Positions 1 through 12,830 are shown, counted from the stretch's first letter. The stretch is DNA of 64,000 bases from Triatoma infestans (GCA_011037195.1 JAAEAF010000662.1:62001-126000), one strand, 5' to 3'. The notes: generated by a model not told the origin, from the letters alone. Translations and numbers: made by a program.

Positions 1-260
1 TGGTAAGAAAAAGTAAAATTCCTTTTGAGCATAGCCAGGTCAGAGTAGGGTAGAATGCACAAGTGTCATACAGGTTAATGTTTAAAGATTCATCCATTCG
101 TAAAGAAAATGAAAATAGCGTGCATATTCATTTTGTTCCTAACCGCTTTCGGAATTGCATCCATCGCCAGAGCAAAATCACCAAGTTAGTGTAGAGAGTT
201 TATTTCAACGTAATGTTTGTGTTCACTTACACTTGTTGTTTGTTGAAGATGAAGTGTATT
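1..260 (-). repeat. Penelope-like terminal repeat fragment with decayed hammerhead motif
   Basis: This stretch aligns by eye with the repeats at 48755-49035 and 53295-53828. Shared parts are the ACCAAGT-type block, the region near 200-215 and the TCACTTACACTTGTTG block. Read on minus, 141-170 resembles a hammerhead core, but CUGAUGA has become CUGGCGA and the stem III palindrome ACCGGU is lost, so the ribozyme looks dead. No coding region is visible. The left edge is cut by the window. Confidence 0.5.
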
Positions 261-1180
261 TAATAAAAATCCAAATTAGGATCACATACTAAAACGCACA
301 CTCGAGACTAACATACAAACACTATTGAGTGAGCCACATCAAATTGTTTATGAATAAAATGTCTCAACAACATTTATCGTTATCTTGGCTTCCTTTGATC
401 TTCAAGAAAACCAGGGACATTCTGTTAAAAAATCTTTTAATTTGAATATATTAACGTACTCAAAAATCATCAAATTTAATGCAACTACTTTAATAGCTGA
501 CTGGTAAGTGTAAGAACGCAACTATTAGACTGAAATGTTAGTACCCACATCACGTATGTTATTCAAATAATAATTTGTTATTCAACTTACATAAGGACGC
601 CATTTAGACAAATATGGTTTTATTATATTTCTATATATCCAACTTGGTTCATCTAGTTGGATCAAGTTCAATGAAAATCGGTAATGAGTATCGATACTCG
701 GATTTCTGGTAAACTTGCCATTTCTGCCATTTTCATTAATATTTTTATTACTTTCTTTTATTTTTTTATTAATAACTATTTCGATTATATTTCCTAACTC
801 TCTAGGGGGATAGGGCAGCGGTCTCCTGTTACGCCCATGAAAATGATATAATTCTGTTATAATGACCAGTAATGTGAAGGTTACATTTTTAGGTGGCCTT
901 GTTGTGCTGCCTGGTTTCCATGACAACCACTCATAATTTATAATATATTACTACATTCTATCTTTTATGTTGTTCCCTTTTTATCTATCATTTTGTAATA
1001 TAAAAAGAATCTCCAATAATTTTCAAACAAAATTATTTATGACTTATAAGCAATGATTACGTATAACTGAAAACCTGAACTCATCGTAATATATAAGCGG
1101 AAGTACTGCGATCTGTCTAATTATCGAAATTAAGCGTGTATATGTAAACAAAATACATCAAAAATTCAAATTTAAGATAC
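261..1180. other. AT-rich interval without recognisable gene
   Basis: I see no convincing coding region, RNA gene or element boundary here. The minus-strand open stretch at 582-926 has low-complexity AT-rich codons and no family resemblance. Confidence 0.4.
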
Positions 1181-1234
1181 AGTCTCAGGATTCCTTCCCT
1201 CCTCTCTTCTGCCCACAGCAATACTCTACCTGTT

Positions 1235-1600
1235 ACAATTCTGGTGCGCTAGCTTAGGCTCTTTATAGATAAGAGACTCACATGGAACCCATACACAAGA
1301 CTGAGAAGATAAACAATGACTAAATGTGCCAAATTTCTTTACAGACGTCTTGGAAGTCGATCTAAATTACCCACGGAACTTAAAAGACTGTTACTAACAT
1401 TCCAATCCAAACTACTCTGACAGATAGTTGAAGCTCCCTACTATGTCATAAATCCCTACAAATAACAATCTCAACATCCCTCTCTGATTGTTCTAATCCA
1501 TTTGTACACTCTCTAGGCTCTACTACTATTTCTGACAATCGTCCATGCCGTTTAAACCGCCAATGGCCCAAGGATTTTCTTCATAATTGAACTAGCATTA
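1235..1600 (+). pseudogene. Jockey-like non-LTR retrotransposon, reverse transcriptase C-terminal relic
   Basis: Conceptual translation gives the peptide KRLTWNPYTRLRR near 1270-1310 and then FQSKLL followed by IVEAPYYV near 1400-1440, in the order found at the C-terminal end of Jockey-type reverse transcriptase ORFs. A WPKDFL peptide follows near 1566. Stops and frame changes separate these pieces, so it cannot encode a working protein. A better copy of the same region lies at 21715-22175. The assignment rests on the order of conserved peptides; the exact clade is an inference. Confidence 0.55.
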
Positions 1601-1756
1601 ATTATGCACTACGGCATCCCGTAAAGCGAGCTACCATTGAGTAGTTGCTCACCTCCCGCTCTTCACCGCTAGATATCTCTCAGCTATTTACTCATTGTAT
1701 ATATGTATATAATTATACAGATTGTAAATTTCTAAACAAAATTAAATTAAAAATTA

Positions 1757-2320
1757 ATGTCATGTGATTTGAAACGAAGGAAATTTTTGCAATTTTTTTC
1801 AAAACGCTACTGCATCATCTGTAGCAAACTTCGCATTCTAATTACCCACCTAAAAAGACCAATTATTAAACGGAATACCAAGTTCGAGCTACATGCGATT
1901 TTTTCTTACTCAGGGTATCTCAAAACATGTACTTCCGGTAAAAAAATTCAATTTCCAAAATTTGAAACAACTGGAATTCTAAAATTTTCCTGGGAAGTTA
2001 AGAAAAGTAAAAATTGGTTAACCAGAAGCTGACTTTGCAGAGTTAGTTTCTAAAATTTTCTTTCGGCATTTTAGCAAACTGCTTCAATGATTTTCTTTAA
2101 ACTTAGAACGCTATTGCACACGCACACACATAATAAACCTGTCACTTTTCTTTGAAATAGTTTTGCAGGGAAAATGGATTTTAGGTTTCTAAGGAAACTG
2201 TAGGTTCGATGTAATTTTGGGTTTGATTTTTGTCAAGGTGCAAGGTTAGTGTCCAAATTTCAAGTTTACAGAAAATTTGTAAACTTGATAATTCTATTGT
2301 TTCCTAATACATACGTATAT
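1757..2320. repeat. Dsp-1 repeat fragments, mixed orientation
   Basis: 1780-1985 reads as the minus-orientation end of Dsp-1 (TTCCGGTAAAAAAATTCAA block), and 1985-2300 as plus-orientation internal module (AAATTGGTTAACC, TTTTCTTTAAACTTAG). The 91-codon open frame over it runs through these repeat blocks and is not a gene. Confidence 0.5.
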
Positions 2321-2789
2321 TGCCGGTGAAACTCAATTTTTAACATTTGAAACGATTGCAATAATTTCGCTCACGGCCAGCCGTAAGAGAAAGTATCAAA
2401 ACTGAAAGCGCAACTTGGTATACTTGAAAAGTGAACGGGGCGAAGTTTGGTAAGGGAACAAGGTTTTCATTTAAAAGATCATAGATAAATAATTTTCTTT
2501 CTGTCAGAAGTTCTAAATAAACTTGTAATATATATATGTACACATATATCAGAGCGCTGAGTCATGTTATCATTGAGTGAAGGTCATTTGGTGGCTTTTA
2601 GGGATTGTTTAATACAAAAAAACTCAGTAAATATCTTGCAGCTTTTTACCCCTATCTAGGCGAAATGCCACTTCAACAAACTGCGAACTATGACGAAACG
2701 TACCATCACTAGGAAATTACAGAATAAAAAAAATCCTTTACGTATAATATACAAATGTCTCTATAAATATTGCCAAAAAGTGAATTTTT

Positions 2790-3640
2790 ACATCATTTTT
2801 GAAAAAAAAAAAAATTTTTTTGAAAATTGCAATGTTACAATGTTTAGTTGAGCTGGCCATAAAAAATGGGGTGGGGATTTTACTTGCATTTCTGAGCGAC
2901 CTTATGCAAACAAACTTTGAAAGTTTGTGCAAAATTAAATTCAAACTAACTGACAGACCCCTCCAGTATCCCTCTAAAATCAATTTTTTTCAGAAAACTG
3001 TTTCAAATAAAAGTGGTACGTTTCTATCGATGCAACAAGTATCATACCAAGTTTAAAGAAAATCATTGTAACCTTTTCGAGAAAATGCCAAAAAAAAAAA
3101 AAACTCAAAAACCTATTCTGTAAAATCGCAGTTCTGGTTAACCAATTTTCTTCAAATTTGGAATTCAATCATTGCTTCTAATTTGTATTAAAATTATATA
3201 AGTGGCAGAACCATACATTATACTGAATTGATACTTCATATGGAAGCTTAACGATACTATTCCCACAGAATCTATTTATTTATATATTGTAGATATTTAT
3301 GTGTGTAAATAGTATACGAAGTTTAAAGAAAATCATTGAAACCGTTTTCAAGAGAATCACGTGAAACTGCGAAAAAAAATCAGTAATGTTGCACTTGTGG
3401 TTGATGGATTTTTGCCCTAAATGGAAACCAAGTTTGAACTTCCTGCGACTTTTCGTTGTTGAGTTATTCTGCTATCACTCACATTCACACACACACACGC
3501 TCTATTCGCTATAAACATTTTATTCGTATTTAGGTGTACAACAATACATATATTTCCGGTGAAAATTCAATTTCAAAAATCTGGCAAGATCGCAATACTT
3601 CCTCTTACCAGGAGGAGTAACAGAAAGTAGTAAAAGAAAG
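2790..3640 (-). repeat. Dsp-1 repeat copy
   Basis: Near-complete minus copy. It carries the CAATGTTACAATGTTTAG block at its left, both internal modules (AAGTTTAAAGAAAATCATTG at about 3050 and 3318), a CA-rich stretch near 3482 and the terminal TTCCGGTGAAAATTCAA to CTTCCTCTTACC block. It lacks the hairpin end. Confidence 0.65.
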
Positions 3641-5800
3641 AAAAAAACTAACTTAAAAAGAAATTCTGACGCAACAGTTCACCGTTGTTTCCATAACACA
3701 ATGACTATGGTTAAACATGCCCCCCTAACAACTGTTTAATGCTGAATCATGGCCCACTTTGTCTCTTCCTCAATTGTTTTTATTTTATTTTACAATTTTA
3801 TTGTTAATATAATTTTCTTTACCTTTTTTTTTTATTGTTTTTAACAAAATATATAAACATGTTGCGTAAAAATTTATTTTGAAAAAAGAGTGGGTGAGCT
3901 AAGGGATTGATTATTCAGCGTCTTCTAGCAACCATTTAAATAAAATCAAAACTATCGATAATTTCAGAAGACTAAAGCTGTACCAATTTTTGTCACCATT
4001 ATTTCCAAGTAAAAGGGACTTGCACCATTGGCTTGTCACCATTGTTTCCAAGTGACTTATCACCATTTTTTCCAAGTAGAAGGGGTTCTCTTCTTTCAAG
4101 GGTTAGCCCTTCGAGTCAGGACATTCCAGGCTAACAACACGGGCAACACTTAACACCGACAACACCATAACACACACACATCGCCAAGACATAGCGTCCC
4201 TTCTGACCAGTGATGTGGGCTACTTAATTAAGTGGTTTAGCTTAACCTAATGTCCATGCCAGATAGACTATGCAAAAGTGAATCACAATAAATCACTTCT
4301 GGATCACCATGAACATGGATGGCTTGGCAAGGCTGCCAATCTCCCTCTTACACGTCTACACTTTCCGGTCTAAATAGTGTTTTTTTATTTTCTCTTGTCA
4401 CTTTAAGATGCAAACGTGTCAAATTTGCGGAATTGAGTTTCACTACAAATACATGTTTTGACCTTGAAAAAAAAACAGTCGTGAAACACTCACACGACTT
4501 TCTCTTACTGCAAATGACACAGCAAATTTTCTTCACTATTTATAACTCCTACAAGGTGTTTTGTTTAATCAAACTCGTCCGTTTTATTTATTTATTTATT
4601 AAACGGGTAAAACCCAATTATATATTTAAACATACAACCCAAAATAATATTAATAATTTACAAATCTCAATGTAAAATACATAATAAGAGAATATAAAAC
4701 ACAATATAATACATTATATAAAAATACAGAATACAAAAATGCACGTGACATAAAATTAATGATATCTTGATAGTAAATCAAGAGTTAAGTAAGATTCAGG
4801 AACTTAGAACTATACATAACTAAAATTTAATAAAAGCACCATTATTAACCAATAATTTTTGAATTGCGTTAAGTTCGTGCCAAACATGACAATTCGGAAG
4901 TTATTCAATTGGCGCATCATCCTAGGAAGAGGTTACCATTTAACACATTAACATAATCACTACATTTAAGATATTTATTGCGTCCTCCTCTGGAATACAA
5001 TGTAATCATAGACTACCTGCCTGAGTAAGCACAGCTCGCAACTTAGTTGTGAAATCTGTAGACGGAATTAAATGATATCACAGCTACTAGAAAGCTTTGG
5101 CAATGAGCGGAGCTTAATAGTCGTTTGGGTGTCACACATAAGTTGCCGAGCTATACGTTTTCTCTCTACCTGTCTGTAGTTATGTCAGCAGTAAGAGAAA
5201 GTCGTGTGAGTGTTCTACACCAGATTTTTTCATTTAAATGAGACATTCCAAATAGGCAAAGTAGGTACCGGCCTTTGGGCTCCTCGCCTTTTAAGGGCCC
5301 CCCCTACTACAGCGGATAATCAAGATAATTAGTACAGATATTTGAGACGCCCGAGAACAATAACGTAAACGTTGTAAAAATAAAACGTATTTGAAGGAGA
5401 ATCAGCTATCCAAAGAGCCTCCACTAGGACTAATCCGGCACTGATTGCAGCTAACAAGGCCTTTTTATAATCTTCCAAATCATATTATTAGGAACGTAAC
5501 AATAACAAAGAATTAGCAGGTTATAAAGGTAAGATAATACAATGCAAAAAGGTTAAATATGAAAGCTAATAGTGGTTTGAAAGCCTTTATTGTTTTTAAC
5601 CATTAACCATATAATTATTATAGCTACTACAATAGAAATGAACATATACGGCTCATAAATAAAGAAAGTTTTTATCATAAAAACATAATAATGGAAATGA
5701 TGAAGGGCAAAAGAAACAATGTAATAATCGATTGTAATCAAATGTAATTTATATAAATAAAAGATGTTGTGAACACTCACACGCCTTTCTCTTACTCCTA
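3641..5800. other. Repeat-edge interval with no gene recognised
   Basis: The stretch holds a short imperfect tandem repeat at 3987-4081 (three spaced copies of a TCACCATT-TTTCCAAGT unit), isolated Dsp-1 hairpin ends at 4478-4515 (minus) and 5185-5230 (plus), and another minus-oriented end at 5770-5798 touching the satellite array. The 118-codon open frame at 4319-4675 has no family features. Confidence 0.4.
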
Positions 5801-5804
5801 TTAA

Positions 5805-6966
5805 TATAACTATGTATAAAACGTAATGTATGTATATGTAAGGTTGGTTTAAACTTCGAACTTTACTAGCTGTACATTCATCTTAACATTTAGATGGTGG
5901 GTGGACAAGTACCTACCCAATATAACTATGTATAAAACGTAATGTATGTATATGTAAGGTTGGTTTAAACTTCGAACTTTACTAGCTGTACATTCATCTT
6001 AACATTTAGATGGTGGGTGGACAAGTACCTACCCAATATAACTATGTATAAAACGTAATGTATGTATATGTAAGGTTTGTTTAAACTTCGAACTTTACTA
6101 GCTGCACATTCATCTTAACATTTAGATGGTGGGTGGACAAGTACCTACCCAATATAACTATGTATAAAACGTAATGTATGTATATGTAAGGTTGGTTTAA
6201 ACTTCGAACTTTACTAGCTGACATCATTTAAAATTTACGCATGGTGGGTGGACAAGTACCTACCCCAAATAAAACTATGTAATAAAACGTCAATGTATGT
6301 AGATGTAGGTCTTGTTGAAATTCGAAACTGTTACAGGCTGTACATCTCTTAAATTTAGATGGTGGGGGACAAGTACCTACCCAATATAACTATGTATAAA
6401 AACGAATGGTTTGTTATGGTATATTGTAAGGTTGGTTTAACTTCGAACTTTACTAGCTGTTACATTCATCTTAACATTTAGATGGTGGGTGGACAAGTAC
6501 CTACCCAATATAACTATGTATAAAACGTAATGTATGTATATGTAAGGTTGGTTTAAACTTCGAACTTTACTAGCTGTACATTCATCTTAACATTTAGATG
6601 GTGGGTGGACAAGTACCTACCCAATATAACTATGTATAAAACGTAATGTATGTATATGTAAGGTTGGTTTAAACTTCGAACTTTACTAGCTGTACATTCA
6701 TCTTAACATTTAGATGGTGGGTGGACAAGTACCTACCAATATAACTAGTATGAAAAGTAATGTATGTATATGTAAGGGTGGTTTAAACTTCGAACTTACT
6801 AGTGTACATTCATCTTACATTAGATCGTGGGTCGGCCAACTACCTACCCATATAAACTATGTATAAAACGTAATGTCATGTATATGAGGTTGGTTTTAAT
6901 ACTTCGACACTTACTAGCTGTACATTCATCTTAACATTTAGATGGTGGGTGGACAAGTACCTACCC
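5805..6966. repeat. 116-bp tandem repeat array, about ten units
   Basis: The first units begin at 5805, 5921, 6037 and 6153, exactly 116 bp apart and almost identical. Each begins TATAACTATGTATAAAACG and ends in a block GGTGGGTGGACAAGTACC that can form a short hairpin. Units around 6200-6470 and 6740-6910 carry many one-base insertions and deletions while the flanking units do not. The array ends at 6966 in non-repeated sequence and is bordered on the left by a Dsp-1 end. Confidence 0.92.
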
Positions 6967-6989
6967 AAGCAGGTAATAGAAGTGATTAC

Positions 6990-7190
6990 ATTTCAGTCCA
7001 GAAGAGACTGCCAATAACACTGGTTGCTTCTGCTATGCAGGATACCTAAAATTTTATCCGTCGTAGCATGCCTGTTTTTTGTTGGCTCTGACCGGGTTTC
7101 AGATTCTCATACATTGTTGGAGTAAAGCTATCAAGTTCGTCTAGAGAACTGACTTCAACTCAAAAGTTTCTGCCGCCGCACATTATACTT
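6990..7190 (-). repeat. Decayed Penelope-like terminal repeat fragment
   Basis: Same repeat as at 48755-49035: a CCGTCGTAGCATGC block, then CTGACCGGGTTTCAGATTCTC, then GAACTGACTTCAACTC. On minus, 7087-7118 corresponds to the hammerhead region, but the CUGAUGA box reads CCAACAA, so the catalytic core is lost. Confidence 0.45.
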
Positions 7191-7330
7191 GAAGCAGTTT
7201 GTATATATGTGTATGCGTCATTCTCTCTAAAAAAAAAAGTCTTCGAACGCAGGGGACCTCAAACTTTGAATTTTCGGTGATAACTGAAATATATTCAAAA
7301 TTTTATACAATCGCAATGATACTTCCACTT
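7190..7330 (-). repeat. Dsp-1 terminal fragment
   Basis: Shows the GGGGACCTCAAA block, TTTTCGGTGATAACTG (decayed CCGGTGAAAA block) and ACAATCGCAATGATACTTCC, the characteristic end of minus-oriented Dsp-1. Confidence 0.5.
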
Positions 7331-8230
7331 AATAGCAAATAAATGATAAAATAATATAGTAAGTGAAAAAAAAGAAAAAGATAATTGCGTAAATGTTATA
7401 TTTACTCATGATAAATTGTAACAATGTGTATTTGATGAATTCAAATATATAACAGACGCCATAGTGACTAGCATATTCGGTTAGCTGGCCTTGTAAACTA
7501 GTGAGAGAAAGAGAGTGAGTGAGACAGACAGTAATTAGAATAATGCCATGCATATCTATAATGAAACAAAACCGTACAAGTTGGAAATTAACAATTAGTG
7601 TTATATAAGCATTTAGAATCGCCATTATCATGTCCCATCTATTTCTACCAATAGACTTTGTAAACAATTTAGAAAATATAGTTAGTTTGTCTGTACATTC
7701 GTAGTAATTTTTCACGTGTTTTTCTTTAAAAAAACATTTAAAAATCTCAGAAAAATGTTTTCCAATAAGAATGAGCAATTCAATGAAAGTAATTTGTAAA
7801 AGTAACGAAAAAATTTTAGTAAACTGTTGCTCTTTCCGTCAACTAATTATCCATAAACAATGGAATTTTCGCAATCCATTTTACTTCTCTTTTAACATTT
7901 TATAAGGACAACAAGCGTTTATATTGTACCAATATTGCTTACCACAGTGCACCCTAATATTGAACTCTCTATAACTTCCCCTAAAACAATCCCCTCCCCC
8001 AATGTTTCGAAAAAAGTGCTCATAAACCCATATATATATATATATATACCTTTAAAAAATTCTCACAACAATCTCCTCGAACTGCAATACAAAGTCTACC
8101 CCTGCGTAAGAGTTAAACTCTCTTTAAGATGTCAGGAGAATATCTTGTGTTCATTGCAACAGCATTCTGGTAATAAGTTGGTCTCTACAGTTAGACTTTT
8201 CTGCATATGCTAAAGACTTGATGTACCCAC
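7331..8230. other. AT-rich interval, nothing recognised
   Basis: Only low-complexity features are seen, such as a TA run at 8030-8047. The 149-codon minus frame (7329-7778) is rich in Phe, Ile, Tyr and Leu from AT-rich DNA and has no recognisable domain. Confidence 0.35.
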
Positions 8231-8339
8231 AAATAAAGTAATCAAAAGATGTTGGATCAGGAGGCCAAGGAAATGAACCACCTATGCTGATCCAACGATG
8301 GGATACGAAGTATTTAAAAATACTCCTATCAAAATGAGC

Positions 8340-8610
8340 TGTTTGTTGTCGCCGTCATTGACGCCGTCCTGCTGAATCCACATCTGAACTCTGTATTTAA
8401 GAGCCACATTCTCCATAAGAAGAGGTAGTCCTTCTTGTAAAAAGCGATGATAATTATTAACATCTGTTAAACGACCCTCCGACGCTCTGGTTCTCTGCGA
8501 TTAGGAAATCGCCTCTGATATTCTGCAACTGCCCGACTTCTATGTCCATTATTGTATAAGCAATTGGAATCAATTGAATATCGGCGTATTCTTCATTCGA
8601 AAAATACATG
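8340..8610 (-). pseudogene. Internally deleted mariner-type transposase relic (DUF4817 head)
   Basis: On minus, from about 8610, the translation starts MYFSNEEYADI. After a frameshift it continues AVAEYQRRFPNRREPE, the helix-turn-helix head of DUF4817 transposases of the IS630-Tc1-mariner group. It then jumps to YHRFLQEGLPLLMENV and MWIQQDG, which in the intact family lie some 150 or more residues later, just before the second catalytic Asp. Most of the catalytic core, including the first Asp box and the C-terminus, is missing. It is a dead, internally deleted copy, distinct from the elements at 19.8 and 61.9 kb. Confidence 0.6.
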
Positions 8611-8619
8611 TTAAATTAT

Positions 8620-9680
8620 TAAATATTTAATAACTTACTGAATCAACAGCAAAACTGACGTAAATACACACTGAAAACAACTGACAAATGAAGACACTTT
8701 AATGGCATTTGATTCTTTAATAATAAAGTTCTGTTTAAAAAAATTTTTTTTTTTTTTTATTATTTCAGCTGTCCACTTTGCAATTTCAATGGCTGTACTT
8801 CAGTTAGGAAGCATTTTCAGATGAAAATGGCTTCAAAAATATCCATGAGCTGTGGACTTCGTGTCATGGGATACCTTTTTATATACATGGCCTTCCCTAT
8901 AATGTGTAAAGTAAAAGTAGGAAAAGGCAGGAAGGAAGATATTTCGTAATCAAGTTTAAACGTTTTATTTCAATCAATTATCGATGAATAATGAAACAGG
9001 AATTCTATCCGTATTGAGCAATCCGCCACAAAGTAATCAAGTAGATTTAAGGATAGAAAAAAATCCCAAACTAACATTATATATATAACCTAGAAGCTTA
9101 CCACAAACAAAATTATTCTTTCATTGTAGAAATCAACAAATAATACGTAATATATCTTCTTACGAATCTTTCTCATAAAATAATATTTTTTCACAAATCC
9201 TTTCTTTATCACTTTGGAAAATTATTAACATTGCTCACGATTTTGCTTCGAATAAATTTCATGCAATTAGTTTCGTGATGGCCACACCAGTATAATTTTT
9301 TTTTTTTTTAAATTGAACATAACCACTAATGTTATGAATTAATCTTGCAACAATCCGAGTCACGCGTTGTTAATTCTACATATATAATGATAATATATTC
9401 ACAGAGATCATCCATTTCCTCTAGATGGTATATAAAATCACTATCCCATGTGAGGGATACGGGTGAAAGTCTCTGGATCATTCTTCCGTCTGACCTACTT
9501 TCTCAGAAAGTTCATCTAGTAGTTGTTTTTCTTTCAAAATATTTGAAAATAAAATGATTTTCAGACATTCAGTAACTATTATTATCCTGTCACATCATAC
9601 GCAACTAATCAAGACTAGAATTTAGGCTAAAAAATTATTTAACATAGAACAGAAAATCTGGTCTACAACACTAAAAAGAT
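8620..9680. other. Interval without recognised gene
   Basis: AT-rich sequence with homopolymer runs (for example near 8740 and 9300). I could identify no exon, RNA gene or element end. Confidence 0.35.
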
Positions 9681-9689
9681 TTGCGAAAG

Positions 9690-10365
9690 AAACTTAACTG
9701 AGGGGGCCCCAGACGTCTCTAAAATCAATATTTTTTTTGGAAAAAATGTTTGAAAAAAAGTGTAGTGAGCACAAGTTTAAACGAAATCGTTGCCGCTGTT
9801 TTCGAGAAAATTCCTCCAAAAAAAAACTCAAAAACCTATTCTGTAAAATCGCACTTTCTGTCAACCGAATTTCTTCAAATTTGGAATTCTAGCAATGTTT
9901 CTAATGTGTAGAGGCGACAGAACCATAAATTATACTAAAGTGGTACTTAGAGAGTTACGCTCCTGTTCTACCAAAACTCCCGGAAAAGTTAATTTTCCTG
10001 AGAGAATATTTCAGATAAAAGTGATGTGTTTTCATGTGAGTAGCTTTTTGTATACGTAGTTTAAAGAAAATCGTTGAAGCAGTTTTCGAGCGAATCACGA
10101 TAAACTGGAGAAAAAAAAAAATCAGTAAAGCCGTACTTTAGGTTGATGGATTTTGCTGGATACCATCGTGTCAGATGCGGTCGTAATACTTAAACGGAAT
10201 ATCACGTTTGAACTTCCGGCGATTTGTTTCCTTTCTTTTTATTATACAAAAATACACACACATACAAGTTCGCTGTAAACAAATTTTTCGTATACAAGGA
10301 AAGCTCAAACATGTATTTCCGATAAAAACTCTATTTCGAAACTTTGACATGATTTTTTTTTTTTT
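9690..10365 (-). repeat. Dsp-1 repeat copy
   Basis: Minus-oriented. Two modules are visible, with TTTTCGAGAAAATTCC near 9801 and AGTTTAAAGAAAATCGTTGA near 10059. Then come the GATGCGGTCGTAATACTTAA block, the CA-rich stretch and a TTCCGATAAAAACTC end. The hairpin end is absent. Open frames on both strands at 10171-10429 lie inside it and are not genes. Confidence 0.65.
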
Positions 10366-10839
10366 GTTAAAAAAAAATAAAACTAATAATTGGAGAATAA
10401 TTGCTAAAGTAATGAACAAAATGCCGTAACATAAACTTGTAAAAATTGTTACGCTTTCTAAATTTCTTTCGTAATACTGCCAAGAATTTCATACAGCCTT
10501 TTTTATTTTACTTATCGGTCTTCCTTTACGATAGAAGATAACATGGCTAATCAGTTTTAAAACGGACATTATTCGACAATTATACCAGAGTTTTTCCTCT
10601 AAAACAAATTGTATCTTATATTCATCAAAATCTACGTTGTTTAATGGAAAAGAGAAAATGAAAAAAAATCTGTTTGTTGAACGTGTAAACTCTGCTTTCT
10701 CTACTGCAATTTACAATTCTTTTATATACAATTTTCCTCAGACTTGAGCATTCAGCATTATCTGAATGTGACTAGACTATAATGCATGAAAGTGCCTTCA
10801 GTCAGCTGCCAGCAAAACTTATAACGGTAGTTTAAAGTT

Positions 10840-11090
10840 AAGGCTAAACACATAGATCCACCCAGGACCGCCTAAATTAATTTTTTCTGAGGAAAAATGT
10901 TTCAAATAAACGTGATAAAGTTTATATCTAGATAGTTAGCTCACCCAAGATTAAAGAAAATTATTGGAGCCAGTTTTTAAGTAAAAAACTGAAAAAAAAA
11001 AATTAATATCTTCAGAGAGTAAGAATTAATAGGAGATTTCTAAATTTAACTATGAAATTTTTGTGTAGTATGCCATAAAAAAAAAAAACT
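10840..11090 (-). repeat. Dsp-1 internal fragment
   Basis: Minus-oriented module fragment (CAAATAAACGTGATAAAGTTT, then AAGATTAAAGAAAATTATTG). It is followed by a break and then by an opposite-orientation copy at 11400. Confidence 0.45.
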
Positions 11091-11399
11091 TAATTTTCCC
11101 ATCGGTTTTGAACGTCCATGATTAAGCAGTTTGACTATGGAATTCCCGTTCCACTATCGTAGTTATTATTCATACACATGATGACGCAATGATGATTGGC
11201 AGAAGAAATTAGTTTCCTAACACAAATTAAAATTCAATAAAAAATACGAAATAAGCATATCACCTCTTTTTTTTTAAATATTGTAAAAAAGAAGTAGAGT
11301 AATCGTGTAAAAATTTGCGAGATTTGAGTTGTCACTGGTAATAAATGGCAGGAAGCTCAAATTTAATATTCCGTTTTTAGTATCACCATCATCATGAAG

Positions 11400-11945
11400 G
11401 TGGTCTGAAGGTTAAGGTCGAAATTTTTCAACCGGAAGTGCGCAACTTTCACCTCTTTTTAGTGATGCTTTCCTCTAAAGTACCACTTCAGTATAATGTA
11501 AGGTTCAACCATTTATATACAGATTAGAATTCCAAATTTTTTTAAAAAAATTGTGATTTTACACAATAGGTTTTTTTTTTTAATTTTTGGGGATTTTCTC
11601 GAAAACGGTTACAACAATTTTCTTTAAACTTGGAATGCTTGCTACATAGAAACATATCACTCTTAGGTGGAACATTTTTCTGAAAAAAATTATTTTAGAA
11701 ATAATTTTTTGGAGGGTGACAGTTAGTTTAAATTTAAATATGCCCAAGCTTACTTGGTTTTGACATAGAGCCTCCACATAAGGCCGCTCTGGTATACAAT
11801 TAAAATCTCCACCACTATGTCTATGACTAGCCCAACTAAACATTGTAATGTAGGAATTTTAAAGTAAAAGTCTTGATTAAATTGTATTAATTAGAGTAGG
11901 AGAAAGTCGTGTGAGTGTTTCACACCAGATTTTTTTTTTTTTAAC
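11400..11945 (+). repeat. Dsp-1 repeat copy, right half with hairpin end
   Basis: Plus-oriented from a CAACCGGAAGTGCGCAACTTT module start through the second module to the terminal AGTAGGAGAAAGTCG, the hairpin GTGTGAGTGTTTCACAC and a T-tract near 11930-11941. This is one of the clearest right ends of the family. Confidence 0.7.
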
Positions 11946-12830
11946 TTAATATACCGGCCACCTGGCCACATACATTTTTCACTGTTATTTGGAGCAGAAA
12001 GTGTTTGGACTTTAAGCCATTCCTTTAACCTGCTAGGTTATCAATTTGTGCACCATTAAATACCTCGCTAAATTAAATAGAATTTTGTGAAATTAATGAA
12101 TAATTTTTCTCATATCTTTTTTTGGCAATTTTCTCTAGACCTTGTACACAAATTGCATACAATCATGTTTCGGGGAAAATTCATTTTTGCTAATTCTGGA
12201 AAGCAATGTGGTAAAGCTTACCTCTGAAAGTGCCATTTTATTGTGACGTACACTAGGTACCCCAAACTAAAGTAATATTAAAAAGCAACAAAAATTTAAT
12301 AAGAATTTAAAGTATGAAGAAAATGTATGGTTCGCAGGACCGTGAGAATTGCAAGTTAGGCTGGACATATGTTAAATATTAGACCTTTTAGAATGAAGAT
12401 ATTTCAGGATGATTGTACATTCCATTACTATAAATTATGGAGTAATTTTATAGTGACGTCATCTTGGTTTGTTAAATAAAAGAATAGAAATAGTAGTTGG
12501 AGAAATGAGGCATGAAGGAAATCTGAACAATGACGTAAGTAATGGTTAGGCTGAAATGGAATCTGCTTCTTCCTTGTGGTGATGCGTGGAGGAAAATTCC
12601 CCAACCAGTCCACAAGGCAATTCAAACAAAAAAAACTCCTATTAAAATAAAATAATGGACTAAGACAAAATGAAAAATAAAAAGCGAATCAAATGAAATA
12701 GAAAAACAAGATTTTATTTTCTCATATTTATTACAAATGTAGTATTGCGCTTTCGTAGCTATTTATATTTGTATATTTCAATATACGAAGTTTAGAGTCA
12801 ATCGTAAAAAAAACTAAAAAACTGAAAAAT
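11946..12830. other. Interval with a Dsp-1 relic and no gene
   Basis: 12100-12240 contains a worn plus-oriented Dsp-1 module (TTTTCTCTAGACCTTG, then GGGGAAAATTCATTTTTG). The rest is unassigned. Confidence 0.35.

Noticed and set aside
582..926. 114-codon open frame on minus
   Set aside because: AT-driven composition, no domain, no exon signals.
2799..3056. Open frames inside Dsp-1 copies
   Set aside because: The same blocks in other Dsp-1 copies are not open in the same frame, so there is no coding constraint.
5805..6966. CRISPR array
   Set aside because: Units are contiguous with no unique spacers and the genome is eukaryotic.
7329..7778. 149-codon open frame on minus
   Set aside because: Hydrophobic residues follow from AT-rich DNA; no recognisable family and no supporting context.
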